A DNA stretch of 64,000 nucleotides from Cephalotrichum gorgonifer (lineage: Eukaryota > Ascomycota > Sordariomycetes > Microascales > Microascaceae). Below, piece after piece: positions 20,033 to 32,772 of the stretch. Each line of letters starts with the position of its first letter. Positions within the stretch are counted from its first letter, which is position 1. The stretch spans positions 1 to 64,000 of the forward strand of contig ONZQ02000023.1 in NCBI GenBank assembly GCA_900312665.1. Reading direction: 5' to 3'. A program made the translations under genes and the position numbers. The notes beneath the pieces were generated by a model, which saw only the letters and a program-made list of their open reading frames with translations, was not told where the DNA came from and ran no database searches.

Positions 20033-21771
20033 ATGGCTGCTACCAACGGCAAGGCTGGTGTCCGCGACTACAGGTCTGCGGTTGCGGACCTGGATGAATA
20101 CAAGACCAGAGACGGTCTTGATGTTCACGAGTTGATGGACACCACCAAGCACGGTGGGCTGAGCTACAATGACTTCCTCCTGCTCCCTGGCTACATTGGC
20201 TTCCCTGCCTCGGAGGTCGTCCTTGACTCGCCTGTCACCAAGCGGATCACCCTCAAGACGCCCTTCGTGTCCTCCCCCATGGACACCGTGACCGAGCACG
20301 AGATGGCCATCCACATGGCCCTGCAGGGTGGTCTTGGTGTCATTCACCACAACTGCACCGCTGAAGCCCAGGCCGCCATGGTGCGGAAGGTGAAGCGGTA
20401 TGAGAACGGCTTCATCCTCGACCCCGTTGTCATTACGCGGAACACTACCGTCGGTGAGGCGATGGACCTGAAGCTGAAGTGGGGATTCGGTGGTTTCCCC
20501 GTCACGGGTATGTCCCAATTTGCCTCTTGTCCTGTGTCAGTCTAGACTCACTAACACTTGTCAACCCTCAGAGTCCGGAACCGTCGGCTCCAAGCTCCTC
20601 GGTATTGTAACCAACCGCGATATCCAGTTCGAGACCGACCTCGACCAGCCCATCGAGAGCGTCATGGTCAAGGAGCTTATCACTGCGGACGCCGGCGTCA
20701 CTCTTGCCGAGGCCAACCGAATCCTAAAGAACTCTAAGAAGGGGAAGCTGCCTATCGTTGATAAGGACTTCAACCTCGTCTCCATGATCTCGCGGTCTGA
20801 TCTCAACAAGAACCAGGACTTCCCCCTCTCGTCCAAGGCTGCCGACAGCAAGCAGCTTATCTGTGCTGCCGCCATCGGCACCCGCCCCGAGGACAAGGAC
20901 CGCCTCGCGAAGCTCGTCGATGCGGGACTCGACATCGTCGTCCTCGACAGCTCCCAGGGCAACAGCATGTACCAGATCGAGATGATCAAGTGGATTAAGG
21001 AGACTTACCCCAACATCGACGTCATCGGTGGTAATGTCGTCACCCGTGAGCAGGCCGCGAGCCTAATCCAGGCCGGCGTCGACGGTCTGAGGATTGGAAT
21101 GGGTAGCGGCTCCGCCTGCATCACGCAGGAGGTCATGGCCGTCGGCCGCCCCCAGGCCGCCGCCGTCTATGCCGTCAGCAGCTTCGCCGCCAAGTATGGT
21201 GTCCCCACCATGGCTGACGGCGGTGTCCAGAACGTCGGACACATCGTCAAGGGCCTCGCGCTCGGCGCCAGCACCGTCATGATGGGCGGCCTGCTGGCCG
21301 GCACCACCGAGTCGCCCGGCACCTCGTTCGTCTCGAGGGAGGGCAAGCTTGTGAAGGCGTACAGGGGAATGGGAAGCATTGACGCTATGCAGGAGAAGAA
21401 GGCCAGCGCCAGCGGTAAGGGCGCCGAGCGCAACACTGCCGGCACTGCGCGGTACTTCTCTGAGGGTGATAGCGTCCTCGTCGCTCAGGGCGTCTCCGGC
21501 TCGGTGGCCCATAGGGGGTAAGCTCAAGCACCAGCCCTCTAATTCTTCCTTGGGGAGACATGCTAACAATATCTTTAGACCCATCAGCAAGTTCGTCCCC
21601 TACCTCGCGGCGGGCCTGAAGCACTCGATGCAGGACGCCGGCATCCGCAGCCTACATAAGCTTTCGGAGAGCGTGGAGGCCGGCCTTGTCCGCTTCGAGC
21701 TGAGGACCGCGAGCGCGCAGGTCGAGGGCAACGTCAACATGGAGTCCTACGAGAAGAAGCTGTTTGCTTAA
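20033..21771 (+). CDS. imdA: inosine-5'-monophosphate dehydrogenase
   Basis: Three exons, 20033-20507, 20572-21517 and 21579-21771, with 64- and 61-bp introns (GTATGT...CAG and GTAAGC...TAG, both with CTAAC branch points). The total is 537 residues. It oxidises IMP to XMP with NAD+, the committed step of guanine nucleotide synthesis in the cytosol. The barrel start reads GGLSYNDFLLLPGYIGF and SSPMDTVTEHEMAIHMA. The two CBS domains lie at about 115-235, interrupted by intron 1. The catalytic loop GSGSACITQEV places the nucleophile at Cys341. The phosphate motif is ADGGVQNVGHIVKGLALGA and the flap contains AGTARYFSEGD. All catalytic landmarks are intact. The inhibitor mycophenolic acid targets this enzyme, but nothing nearby suggests a biosynthetic cluster. 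Confidence 0.96.
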
Positions 21772-22410
21772 TTGCACCAACGGCAGGTTTCTAGGAAGGG
21801 GTAGGGAGGGAGGAGTATATCATTGGTATAATCCTTGCGTGTAGAAGACAGGCTCCTATCTAGTAGTAAGGTTGAAAATACCTAGCTTTATGGGGGGGCC
21901 CTGATGAAAAAAAGTAGAATACGTATGATGATATGGTTTCTCTAGGTTCGGGTATGGTACAGCTACGGCTACGGGGAGTAATAAAAATAAAAGTCGATTG
22001 ATATATTGAGGATGGTACGGTCGCAGCAACGTGGAGATATGACTCCGGCGGTGCAGGCAAAGAGAAGAATTGGATAAATGAAAACTCGGTTCACATACAC
22101 GTAAGCTTTTATTCCGATGTATCTATCACGATATCCGCTATTTTCCAAATTTCGGGCGAAGTGCCCTACCTGACACCACTTCGATCCAAGACGAAGTATC
22201 ATTACACATTCATGATTACATGCAAGTCTCCTTTTAGCAAAACGAAAACGGAAGAGGAAAACGCCCAAACAATGAAGCTGTAGAAGAACAGGCGCTGCAC
22301 AAACCTGAAAAATGCCCCTCGCACGTACTCAAACGACCCGGCTTCACAACATGCTCCCCCCACGCACGACGAAAATGAGAGCCAGCGGAGCTATAGCGGA
22401 CGGACCACCT
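21772..22410. other. convergent 3' intergenic region, IMPDH / MFS
   Basis: Both neighbouring genes end here, so this is 3' UTR sequence. It is AT-rich between 21940 and 22270. No other feature was seen. Confidence 0.6.
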
Positions 22411-24751
22411 CTAGTTCGAATCCGAACTCCCGTACCCCGTCTCCCGGCGCCCACGCAGAAGAGGCGCACTGTCACTTGCGTACTCGTCGTCGTCGTCGCT
22501 CGCGATAGCCGAGTCGAGGATGACAGCGCTGTCGTCGTCCTCCGGCTCGTCTTCGGCATCGCTGCTCTCCGTAGACCTACCGGGCCCCTCCCCGTCCACG
22601 AGGAACCAGGTCGGTATGGCGCCGATGATCGACATGAGCGCGAGGAAGTACCACGCCGTGATGATGTAGCCCTTCCCGACGCCCCATGAGAACGCAGCGC
22701 CCGCGACGGCGGGGCCAAAGGCGCGGCCGAGAGCGGAGAAGGTGGTGGCGAAGCCGTTCAGAGTGCCGAGGATGCGGAGGGAGGCGCACGAGTTTGTGAG
22801 GAGGATGGTCATGCAAGGGAAACCGATGATGACGGCGGCGGCCTTTAGGAGCATGACGCTCAGAAGGGCGGCATAGCGCATGGTAGGGTTCTCGAGGAGG
22901 ACCGTGTAGGGGGTTATGAGGTAGACGACAGGGAAGAGGACGGCTGGGTTTTGTTAGTCGAGTCCAGAGACGGAGGTGTATGCGGCGGGATGGCTTACAG
23001 CAAATCCGGATGAGCCGCTGGGAGCCCAAGCGCGTGCAAAGGGGAGGGAATATGATGAACTGGATCAGGCCACAGGTGATGCCATAGAAGGTAAAGATGG
23101 ATCCGATCCTGCCCGATCCCAAGCCGAATCCGCCGCTAAAGCGGAACGGGAGGCTTGTGTTCTCCGGCGTGTGCTCCAGGACAGGATAGTTTAGGAACAC
23201 GGGAAGGATCTGGTCGTAGGCGACGGAATGGAGCGCGAGGAAGGTGTACGAGACCAACCCGATGGTGGTCTGTTGCGTGAAAACCTCCTTTATCCCCGGC
23301 CTCGCCGCCTGTCCCCACCGCTTCTTGGGCTTCACTGGCTTCGTCGGGACGAGAGGGGCGGTTGCCTCTCCGTCGACAAACGACGCCCTACGCTGCCCGC
23401 GGGCGGACTTGAAGGAGCGGGTGAGCTTTCGGCCGAGGAGGAGACCCCAGTCTTCATTGTTCTTCTTGTGCTCGAGTGTTTCCTACGCGTACATGTTAGC
23501 TAGGCGGCGCGGACACGATGTTCAGGGGGGTCGGGAAGCCGCCTTACCTTGAGGAAAAGCGCGGCCGTGGTCATGGAGGCCAGGAAAAACACGGCACCGA
23601 CAATGTTGGGCAAGGCAAAGGGATACTTCTCCCAGAATGGCACTCCGCCGAAGAGGGAGGGGAACTGAGTGGCCGGCTTGGCGAAGAAGCCGCCGAAAGC
23701 AGGGCCGAAGATGGAGCCCAGCGACCAGACGAGGGGCATTAGGGAGAAGGCGACGGGCTGGAGTTCCTTCTCTGGCACCATCTCCGCGACCATTGTTCTT
23801 ATGATTCCGACTGCGGACGGTGGTTAGCAAAACGACATGGCCCCACAACCCAAGTGCAGCAGATCCGGGGAGGTTGTCACTTACCATTTCCATTACCTCC
23901 GCCCTGGATGGCGCGCGCTATTATGGCCATGGGCAGACTGGTAGACAGACCCCAGGCGAGGAAGCACACCATGGTACTGAACAAGCCCATGATAATGGTG
24001 GGCTTACGGCCGAAGGTATCTGACGCCCGTCCCCAAGGCACGGCAGTGGAGGCCTGCGCAAGGGAGAAGACGGCGGATGTAACACCGGCCCAATAAGCAA
24101 CGTCATCCTTGGCGATGCCGAAGCCCTGGATCATCTCCGGGAGATACGGAAAGACGGACGACAGGGCGAGGGGTTCCGAGAATCTCGCGACGGCTAAAAG
24201 GGGTGGTGTGTTAGCGCAACTTGTTCGGGACGTAAAGGAGTTTTACCTGGGGATCGTGAGAGTGGTTATACCCGAGGAACGAGAATGACATGGCAGCACT
24301 TGACTTTCATCCCATCGAACGACCTAGACCTGCTATGAAGATGTTGATGAGAACATGTCTCTACTTGGTTGATGCCAAGACAAGACAACCAAGACGGTTC
24401 GCGCCCTCGAATGAACACTCATAAATGGTGTGGTGGAGTGAGGTATAGTGGGGGTTGGTGGGGGGAGTGGTTGGTGGAAGGGTGGAGGAGGGGTGAAGGG
24501 CGAGGGAAGGAGATGTCACTGGGGCCGGCGCTGCCAGGCGGCGGGGGACAAAAGCGGGAACGGGCAATTCTGGAGTCGCGAGGACTGATCAAGAACATCC
24601 CCGCAGGACTCGATGTGGCGTGTGGTGTCGCGAATAGGCAACTTGGAGAATGAGGCAAATGCACTAGTTACCTACCAAGAATGACCAGCTGCTGAAGAGG
24701 CAGCTTCGGCTTCGGCCGCCGCTTTGAGCTTGACGCCTTAGACATCGGCAT
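22411..24751 (-). pseudogene. MFS transporter (DHA1 / ZIF-like), frameshifted
   Basis: Minus strand, five exons: 24751-24676, 24193-23885, 23810-23548, 23483-22999 and 22943-22411. Introns are 482, 74, 64 and 55 bp. The product would be about 554 residues with 12 membrane helices: start KLPLQQLVIL, then ARFSEPLAL, the loop 2-3 motif GRASDTFGRKP, GGGNGNVGIIRTMVAEMVPE, and an acidic C-terminus. It is related to the fungal/plant facilitators that export drugs or metal chelates from the cytosol or into the vacuole; the substrate is unknown. The frame breaks at the start of exon 4. Exon 3 ends in FLK and continues as ETLEHKK, but one extra base within 23459-23466 leads to a stop two codons later, while the frame resuming at NNEDWGLLLG is open to the end. 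All other junctions keep phase. It is either a sequence error or a real lesion, so I mark it as broken with that reservation. Confidence 0.65.
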
Positions 24752-26551
24752 TGTCGAGTCGAGGGCGGAAGGGAGCGGCGAAGGGTTGGGAGTGGCCCCT
24801 TCACAGAGTCGGCCTTTTTTTTTTTAAAGGGGATCCTAAGTACTAGGAAGGAATGGTATCGTCGGGATGAGGTGGGATTAGAGGTGTACTAAAGGTTTTC
24901 AGTTCTCATGGAGCTCAGGTCTAGGTGGAAGAAATTATTATGGGCGCCGAGTAGAAAGCCCGGTTTACAAAATCATGGATTGGAGGTAGATTCCTACTTC
25001 TGAGAGCACGGCGAGGCAAGGTAAAGGAAGTTGGAGGGTTGGTGTTATTCTGAAGAGTTTTCAAGAAGGCGGATTTCCAAGCTGGTATATACGAGACTGA
25101 GTTTTAGTCCCCCGCCCAACCTTTGTGGCGACCGCCGAGGAGCTCTGCGTCACATAATACAATCCTACCCAGGGAGGGGGGTACCTGTAAAATGTAATAT
25201 GTACAAGTACCCACTCATGTATGCACAACGTCGCCAAATGCAGGTAGCTATCAGCGGCACTAGCCGGCTAGGGCCATGAATACCCCGCCGGCCCAGGAGA
25301 AAAAGGTCCCCGATCCCCAATCTCCCAACATGGGGTTTATGACTCCGAACTTGCATGGTGGGATCGCTCACTGCCAGCGGTTTCCAACGGAAGGCATCGG
25401 ATTGCCGGTGTGTATGTAAGGGAAAGGCACCCGCAATTCTCGATGGACTACACAAACGCACGTTGCATTCATGGGCTTCCACTTGTCCCCAACTCTATTC
25501 TATCCCTCTCTCTCCCATGATAGAATTATTATGATATGACCTGGGGAAGCGGGGTCTGCTCGACGAGGCAGGCATCGGTTGCAGCCCACCCTCCCTTCTC
25601 TGATCCCTTACTCGTACTCGCACGCGCCGAATGACAAAAAATCGCCGTTGTCGGAGCGGGCCCATCTGACCTCATCTGCGCGGGCTGTGATTGGCTCACG
25701 GGCACCTGTCTCGGATCGGGGACGGCATCGGCGCTCGGAGCTCCATGAAAGCCCCCACCGGTTTACGGAACCCGCGCTCAAAACCCCCCTCCATCGAGCT
25801 GGGGTTTGACCGGTTCGGCGTATTCCGCCCGGGGTTCTTTACCCGAGTCAGTGCCCCAATACCGGCGAGCCTATCATTTGTCATGAGTCAGGGTGGCTGG
25901 AGATGTGCGAGGTGTGAAAATCACAGGTACCCGTGACCCATTGCATTATCCGTGCAGAGTGCTGCATTGCGTGGGCTGGGGTGGGGGGTACATTGTAGTC
26001 CAAGGTGGGGCAGCGGTTACATCGGCACCGCTGTATGATTGCTTCGCCTTTGAGTATGAGTATTCGTATATTATGAATACTCCTCCTGTCACAGGCCTCA
26101 AGTTCGAGATTTCCGGGCCTCAAGATTTCTTCAGTTCGTCATCATGCTTTCCTATTTCCCAGGGGGGTAAGAATCCTTTTCAGGGCACACGGCTTGAAAA
26201 GTGTATTAAACTACGCAGGCTAGAAGTAATCGTCGCCGGAGGTGTCGTCATCATCGGTGCTGAATGATTTCCATTGCCAAAATGATCGGTATGAACATCC
26301 TCCGGCTCTTATCCCGCTGAGGGGTCATGTGCAGCAGTGTCTTTGTCGAAAGGCGTACTCGTATTGCTTGTCATAAGCCGTAACAGTAGAAACTACGCGT
26401 TTCCCTGCACAACTGCACGACGGGAAGGACCTCCAGTGACACCACACCAAACCCAAGCAGGCTAGCTCTTTCCTTCCCAACACTACCAAGAAAGATATCC
26501 CCACCCCCCTCTTTAGCCTGCTTATCAATCCGACTTCTTGGGAGGTCGCGA
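24752..26551. other. intergenic region between two minus-strand genes
   Basis: This is the promoter of the MFS gene on the left and the 3' flank of the DUF4360 gene on the right. An 8-bp inverted repeat GAGTATTC/GAATACTC lies at 26058-26082. Frames here have no recognisable content. Confidence 0.55.
26058..26082. repeat. 8-bp inverted repeat
   Basis: GAGTATTC at 26058-26065 and GAATACTC at 26075-26082 flank a 9-base AT-rich loop, about 470 bp downstream of the DUF4360 gene. Role unknown. Confidence 0.5.
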
Positions 26552-27438
26552 CTAGCAGGAACGCCAATTGGCCGAGAAGTAGACGTGCAACCGTCCATCA
26601 AAGGAGTCGACCTGTTAAAACAACCAACCTCGATTAGCACAATGGATATATGACACGCCCCAGCCACAGCAAGTGACCCCCGAAGCGCCACAAGTCTGAA
26701 GCACAACCGCAACAACCGCTAAATAATAATATGCGAAGGGACTAGCATGGCTTACCGTCATAAGCCCCTTAGCCTGGGTCGTCTGCGGCGAGATGCGCAC
26801 CTCGGAGTTGACATTGAGGATGGCCGTATGGTCGCCGCAGGGAGACCATGTGATGATGTCGACCTGTTCATTCATCTCGTAGTTCGTCTCTACCGGGCCC
26901 CTGATCGTCTTTTGCGCGGCAACGGACTAAGGAGGGGTTGATTAGCAACCAGCTTCGAACATCTCTCAGCGTGAATGCACGACTTACAGCGCCGCCGCCA
27001 GAAAAGGAGTATGCTGCCCGACAGGTACCAGTCTGTCCTGCTGCCAGGGCCGCAAACCCGGTGAAAGTCGTGTCCACGATAGAGACCCTAGTTTCACGTT
27101 AATCTCTGACCAACCACTCTGGTATACGAATGCCCCCTCATCATAATAACTTACTGCAGTCCCTGGGGATACTCGAGATTGAGGGAAACACGACAGTTCT
27201 TCCGGGCATCGGACGCCGTAGAACCGGGGCCAACCTCGACGATATATTGGTCGAAGGCAACATCAAAGATGGTGCCCGTCGAGTCTACGGTGGCGAAGGC
27301 GTGGCCGACGGGGCAGCCAGATCCGATGGCGCTGATGCTGACAATTCGGACGGTTCCTGGATCTGGAGCTACGAACTCGAGGGGGGCGGCGGCAGCCGCG
27401 AGGGTGGAGAGAAGGAAGGCAGCGGTGAAGAGCTTCAT
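26552..27438 (-). CDS. small secreted DUF4360 protein
   Basis: Minus strand, four exons: 27438-27155, 27087-26988, 26926-26756 and 26611-26552. Introns are 67, 61 and 144 bp, and the phases close to 204 residues. It starts with a clear signal peptide (MKLFTAAFLLSTLAAAAA). The mature part shows the DUF4360 pattern: an early GSGCPVG, an immunoglobulin-like beta pattern with FDQYIVEVGPG, then NCRVSLNLEYPQG, FTGFAALAAGQTGTCRAAYSF, WSPCGDHTAILNVNSEVRIS and a Cys-terminated tail SANWRSC. The family is common in secreted proteomes of filamentous fungi and some bacteria and has no established biochemical function. Conserved cysteines suggest disulfides. Secretion is inferred from the signal peptide and the absence of other membrane segments. 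Confidence 0.88.
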
Positions 27439-29613
27439 CTCGAGTGAGTGGGTTCTGGTCTTGTTTGGGTATCTTCTGTGTTTGGGCAGGAGCGGATGGT
27501 GATTAATATGAAGGACATGCTTCTGGGGGAAGACGTCGTCGTCTTTATACTCGGATCCGTTGCCCAAAGCCAAAGCTTTCCCTTTCTCCCTATTTTCACG
27601 GAGCTCAGCTGATATTTTTTTTTCTAAGAATAGACAACGTTACGATGACCTCCAGAGGCCTTTTTCTATGGCCTTGGATGTCACCTCGTTTTCTCCTAAC
27701 GGGCCTTCAACCCAAACGATGACACCGTATTGTTCATCCGCCATACCTACTATCACCGTGATACGCGGTAGGGTGTTATGCGAGCTCGATATAGAGGACC
27801 TTGGCCACTTCCAATCGTCTGAGACCAATATCATAACTATAAATTGGCCCGTGCTTAAGCGAGTCGGACCCTTGGAGTCCATTCTTCCCTTGCTACAACT
27901 ATGCTATCAGGCTTGCGGTGGTGGTCGCTAAGATTAATCCGCCCCTGCTCAATTATCATGTTGCTGTTGCATCTTCAAGTAGCCTGGAGTCTACCCGCCT
28001 CCTACGAGGTCAGGCATTAGGGGATACCATCGCCCTCTCTCAGGATGAATCGTACGATCAAATATAGAGAAAGCTAGGTGGGGAGACCTTCCACGCAAGA
28101 AGATGGCTCCATGGACCCGAGATATGAAGCTCAGCTAATCATGTGGGTGGCACTTTATCCTGCAACTCTTCTATTCACCTGCGCGCTCGAATCGCCAAAC
28201 AGGGTGGCTACCAGAAATAGTCACCGGAAAGACGTACCTGAAGATCCTCGGCATTGGCTCCTCCATCTCGTCCTGTGCTGATGTTAACTACAACTCCGCA
28301 GATGCCCTCCAGCAGCGGCGCTGACGGATATTAGATCCGGTGCTCTCTTGCAGTATTTCATGCATGGCTGGTGTGGATCCTGTATTAAGGCGGCACCACC
28401 CTAACTCCCTTGAGCCTAAGTATATATGGCGGACTCGAAAGGAAGACTGCTCGTTTGTTGTCCAGCACTTGGAGTGTCCCATTAGGGAAGGTATGAAGGC
28501 GAAGAGTGTGGCGAGGAGCTGAAGATAGCAAATTAAGAAGAATAATCAAGAAGGGCTGTTCGCCGCATTCATCTCAATAATGTTTATTGGACTCGTGACA
28601 CTTTAGGCAGGCCATACCATTCCATACCCATTCTCAAATGTCAAGCATTGGGGACACGGCTCGATATTGTCCATCGACCAATCCGAGTTCTCGTGTGCTA
28701 CCCTAAGCCTCTCGTTACAACCCCGACAATGCTATCAGTCTATCATTCCATTTATATTAAATAGCCACTACGGCGTTGCCGTTCCATCTTTTTTCCCATG
28801 ATGTTGGCCATGAAGGCTGCTGCTGTCGTCCCTAGACTGAGCCGATGGTCACCTCGTTAAGGGTCATTGGGGGTGTGGGAGTTTCTTCTGGGATTCAAAG
28901 GGCGGAGAAATTTTATTGAAATCAAATATTCTCCGAATATGCCACCTGTAGTCTAGTTATACTTCTTGGAAACCAGGTTGCTCTGAGCCTGTCGTTCGAG
29001 GATGACAGGCACCGATATTGTGGGAGGATGGGGAGGTCTTACGCCGACGACGATTGATATTACTCTTCACATACTCTACGAACTACATATTTCCTCGTAT
29101 TATAGTTTACGTCACCTTTTTTTTTTGTAGCAATAGTTCTAACATATGGCTACCTTCTGATGATAACTCAACGAGAGGAGCCTGGTGTAAGTGGCCACAT
29201 CGGCAGCTGGTGAAACGGCTGCCAACAAGTGACGTAGCCGTGGACCCTGAATTCGGACAAGGGTCCCACGTTCACCAAGCGCCACCACCGGATGCATCCA
29301 ATGATTCTCCCGGGGCGGCCGGGTCATTCCCCACCTGACAAATCGTTATCCAGGCCAGATGACGCCACTCAACCCTGGTCGCCAATGAAACGTGACCCTC
29401 TCTTATCCTTCTCGCCGCCTTGTCTATTGAAGATGGATATCTTCCTTTAACATAAGCAGTTTTTCAAACTTGATAGTATAAAGTTAGGACGCTCCTGGGA
29501 GTGCTGAGCTTATCATCGCTTGGAGCTGGTGTCCATTTATCGTTTTCCGCGCCTTGGCGGTGTAAACCTCTTAACTGCCTCTCCGGCTAGTTACTGGCTT
29601 CTCCACCTTCACG
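27439..29613. other. divergent intergenic region, DUF4360 / M28 peptidase
   Basis: 2.2 kb between two divergent genes, holding both promoters. All frames are short, and no tRNA or repeat was recognised. Long T runs are present near 27620 and 29118, and the region is moderately AT-rich. Confidence 0.55.
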
Positions 29614-32240
29614 ATGCCCCCTGCGCCGGGTGAGAACACTCCACTCATCTCGACGGTCCGGGTCGGCAACCCGCCCCGGCGCTACCACCACAACGTCCTC
29701 CGCCGCTTCTGCACTATTGCTCTCACCTCCATCCTCACCTACAGCTTCTTGTCCTTCGTCATCCTACTTATCATCGACGAGACAGGTCACCACCATGGCC
29801 GGCACGGTCACGGCTTCTTCAACGATGTGTGGACCGAGGGACGGCCCTCGAAGTCGCTATCGCACGATGAGCTGAGGGAGCTTTTGCTAAGTGCCCCGTC
29901 GGCAGAGGGAGCAGAGGAGTGGAGTCGGTACTACACTGCGGGAGATCACGTTGCAGGCCGGAACTACTCTCAAGTATGTCTCAGAATCCTAGTACCTACT
30001 TACAACAGAGAACTAATGCGTTCGTAGGCCCTTTGGACCCAGGAGCGTTGGGAGGATTGGGGCGTCAAGTCTGATATTGCGACTTACGATATCTATCTTA
30101 ACTACCCTGAAGACCACGGCCTGTCCCTCCTGACGAGGTCTGAGGAAGACGGTGTGCAGGCGTGGAACGTTGAGTTCAAGGCGTCTCTGGAGGAGGACGT
30201 TCTCGATGTAGACCCCACTACCGGCCGCCTGGACAGTATCCCTACTTTCCACGGGTACTCCGCGAGCGGCAACGTGACAGCGCCGTTCGTATATGTCAAT
30301 CACGGGACGTACCAGGACTTCGAGGACCTCGTGAAGGCGAACATCAGCCTCGAGGGAAAGATCGCCATCGCTAAGTACGGGCAAAATTTCCGCGGCCTCA
30401 AGGTCAAGAGGGCACAGGAGCTAGGAATGGTGGGGTGTCTTATCTACAGTGACCCTGGTGATGACGGCGAGTTTACCGAAGAGAATGGCTACAGGGCCTA
30501 CCCCGAAGGCGTGGCGCGGAACCCGAGCAGTGTCCAGCGAGGGAGCACGCAGTTCCTCAGCATCCGGCCAGGAGACCCGTACGTGACTGGGCTCCCTATA
30601 TTTCCCTGTTCTGTAAGCTAACCTTTGGCAGGACGACCCCTGGCTATCCTTCGAAGCCAGGCGTACCTCGATTGCCCGTTGACGACAGCACTCCCCAGAT
30701 TCCATCGATACCGATCTCCTACGGCGATGCTCTCCCCATTCTGAAGTCCCTTAACGGCCATGGCCCCAAGGCATCGGACCTCAATGAATGGTGGCAGAGA
30801 AACCTCGGTCTCGGCTACAAGGGTGTCGAGTATAATGTCGGCCCAAGCCCGGACAACCTCGTCCTCAACCTCTACAACAAGCAAAATTACATCATCACCC
30901 CCATCTGGAACGTAATCGGAGTCATAAACGGTACCATCCCCAACGAAGTCGTTATCGTCGGCAACCACCGCGACGCCTGGATCATCGGCGGCGCTGGCGA
31001 CCCCAACAGCGGTTCGGCCGTCATGAACGAGGTCGTCCGGAGCTTCGGGCAGGCCCTAGCCGCGGGCTGGAAGCCCATCCGCACCATTGTCTTCGCCAGC
31101 TGGGATGCCGAAGAGTACGGCCTCGTGGGAAGTACGGAGTGGGTCGAGGAGTACCTCCCCTGGCTCACCGACGCGAACCTGGCGTATGTGAATGTCGATG
31201 TCGGCGTCAGCGGGCCCAACTTCAAGGCGGCCGCCGCGCCCCTTCTGCACAATGTCCTCCGTAAGGTTACGGAGCTGGTCCCCTCGCCGAACCAGACCGT
31301 CCCCGGGCAGACGGTCTCCGACACGTGGAATGGCAAAATCTCGACGATGGGCAGTGGGAGCGACTTCACGGCGTTCCAAGACTACGCGGGAGTGCCCTCC
31401 CTAGACATGGGCTTCAAGGCCGGGGGTGACTCGGCGTACCACTACCACTCCAACTACGACAACTTCTACTGGATGAGCCACTTCGGCGACCCAGGATTCG
31501 TGTACCACAAGGCCATGGCGCAGGTTCTCAACATCCTAGTCGCTGAGCTCTCGAATACCCCCGTGATTCAGTTCAACGCTAGGGTTTACGCCGACGAACT
31601 GGACGGCTACCTGGACAAGGTCGAGAACGCATTCCAGAGCGGGTACCTCCCTGCAGACTTCCCCACGGAGGAGGAGGCTATCTCCGCCCTCAGGGCCGCC
31701 AACACTGGCACAGGCGAGAAGGGAGATGCGACCGCGTTCCGCGAACAACTCGGCGGCCTCCGGGCCTCCATATCCCTCATGAAGGCCGCGGCGGATCAGG
31801 TGGATGCGGAGGCCCAGTGGTGCCGCGACCGTATCGAGGAGGGCATTCCCTGGTGGAAGTTCTGGCAGAGGATAAAGCTAGGAGTTCTGTTTGCGCAGAT
31901 CAACCTGAAGTATAAGAGGGTCGAGAGGGCGTTCCTTTACGAAGGGGGGCTGGACGGGAGGCAATGGTTTAAGCATGTTGTTTTTGCGCCCGGTTTGTGG
32001 ACGGGGTATGCTGGTGGTGAGTCTTAGTTTATCCCCCTTCTCCCCTCAGATCCTGACCCGCGTTTTCCCCACCTTTCATCTGTGTATTTGCCTCAGTTTG
32101 GAGGTGCTAACCTTGTGTTTGTAGCCGTATTCCCCGGACTCCTCGAGAGTATCGAAGCCAAGGACTTTGCGAACGCGGTGAGGTGGGCGGGTATTATCGA
32201 TACCTGCATCGCGGATGCCGTCAAAGTACTCGAGGGATAG
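29614..32240 (+). CDS. vps70: M28 zinc peptidase, Vps70 / glutamate carboxypeptidase II family
   Basis: Four exons, 29614-29973, 30028-30578, 30632-32016 and 32125-32240; introns of 54, 53 and 108 bp; 803 residues. It is a type II membrane protein: a short cytosolic N-terminus, then one helix at about 38-54 (TSILTYSFLSFVILLIID). The lumenal part has a protease-associated domain, the M28 domain and a C-terminal helical dimerisation domain, as in GCPII and the transferrin receptor. Zinc ligands are present: GNHRDAW (His416, Asp418), WDAEEYG (Glu464 catalytic, Glu465), VNVDVG and HYHSNYD. It should therefore be an active metallopeptidase, unlike transferrin receptor. Yeast Vps70 is linked to vacuolar protein sorting; a vacuolar or endosomal location is inferred. 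Sequons are frequent in the lumenal part. Confidence 0.92.
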
Positions 32241-32772
32241 ATGATCCGCGCCTTTGTTCGTGGATGAAGTTGTTTATAAGCGACCCTGATGAGAATTGCA
32301 AGGGCTTTGTTTGATACCGGATATACCAGAGACGATGTTACGTTCATTGTATATATGTGGCTATTGCACATAGGAGGCATATTCCGGCATGCGGTTGATT
32401 ACTGAATATACTCGCGGTTCTGTCTGTAACTACCAAGCTCAGGGCTTCGTAGAACTCATTCTCCATGGTGGAAAGACCGTGGATTTACGGTCGATACCAG
32501 CTGGTGACGGATCTGCATTGACCGTCAGCGTCTTAGTGAAACGTAAACTGGGTCGCATCCCTGTCATTAAGATTGCCTGTTAATGCGCATTCTTTGGTCG
32601 AACCTGTTCATTTTCAATTTGTTTCCCTCAAACTGTTTATTCTCCTTGAGTCTATCATTCAATCTGTGAGAAGTTTCTTTGGTTGTGCTTCCTTTTTGTG
32701 GCTATTTCCCTTGGAGAGATTGTAGCTCCACTCATCGAGGGCGTGTAAGTCGGGCTGAGCAAGGGTTATAAG
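32241..32772. other. intergenic region, DNAJC11-like promoter
   Basis: 532 bp holding the 3' UTR of the peptidase and the T-rich leader of the next gene. No other feature was seen. Confidence 0.55.

Noticed and set aside
20033..24751. IMPDH plus MFS transporter as a mycophenolic-acid-type self-resistance pair
   Set aside because: IMPDH looks like the housekeeping enzyme, no polyketide synthase or tailoring gene is present, and the MFS gene appears broken.
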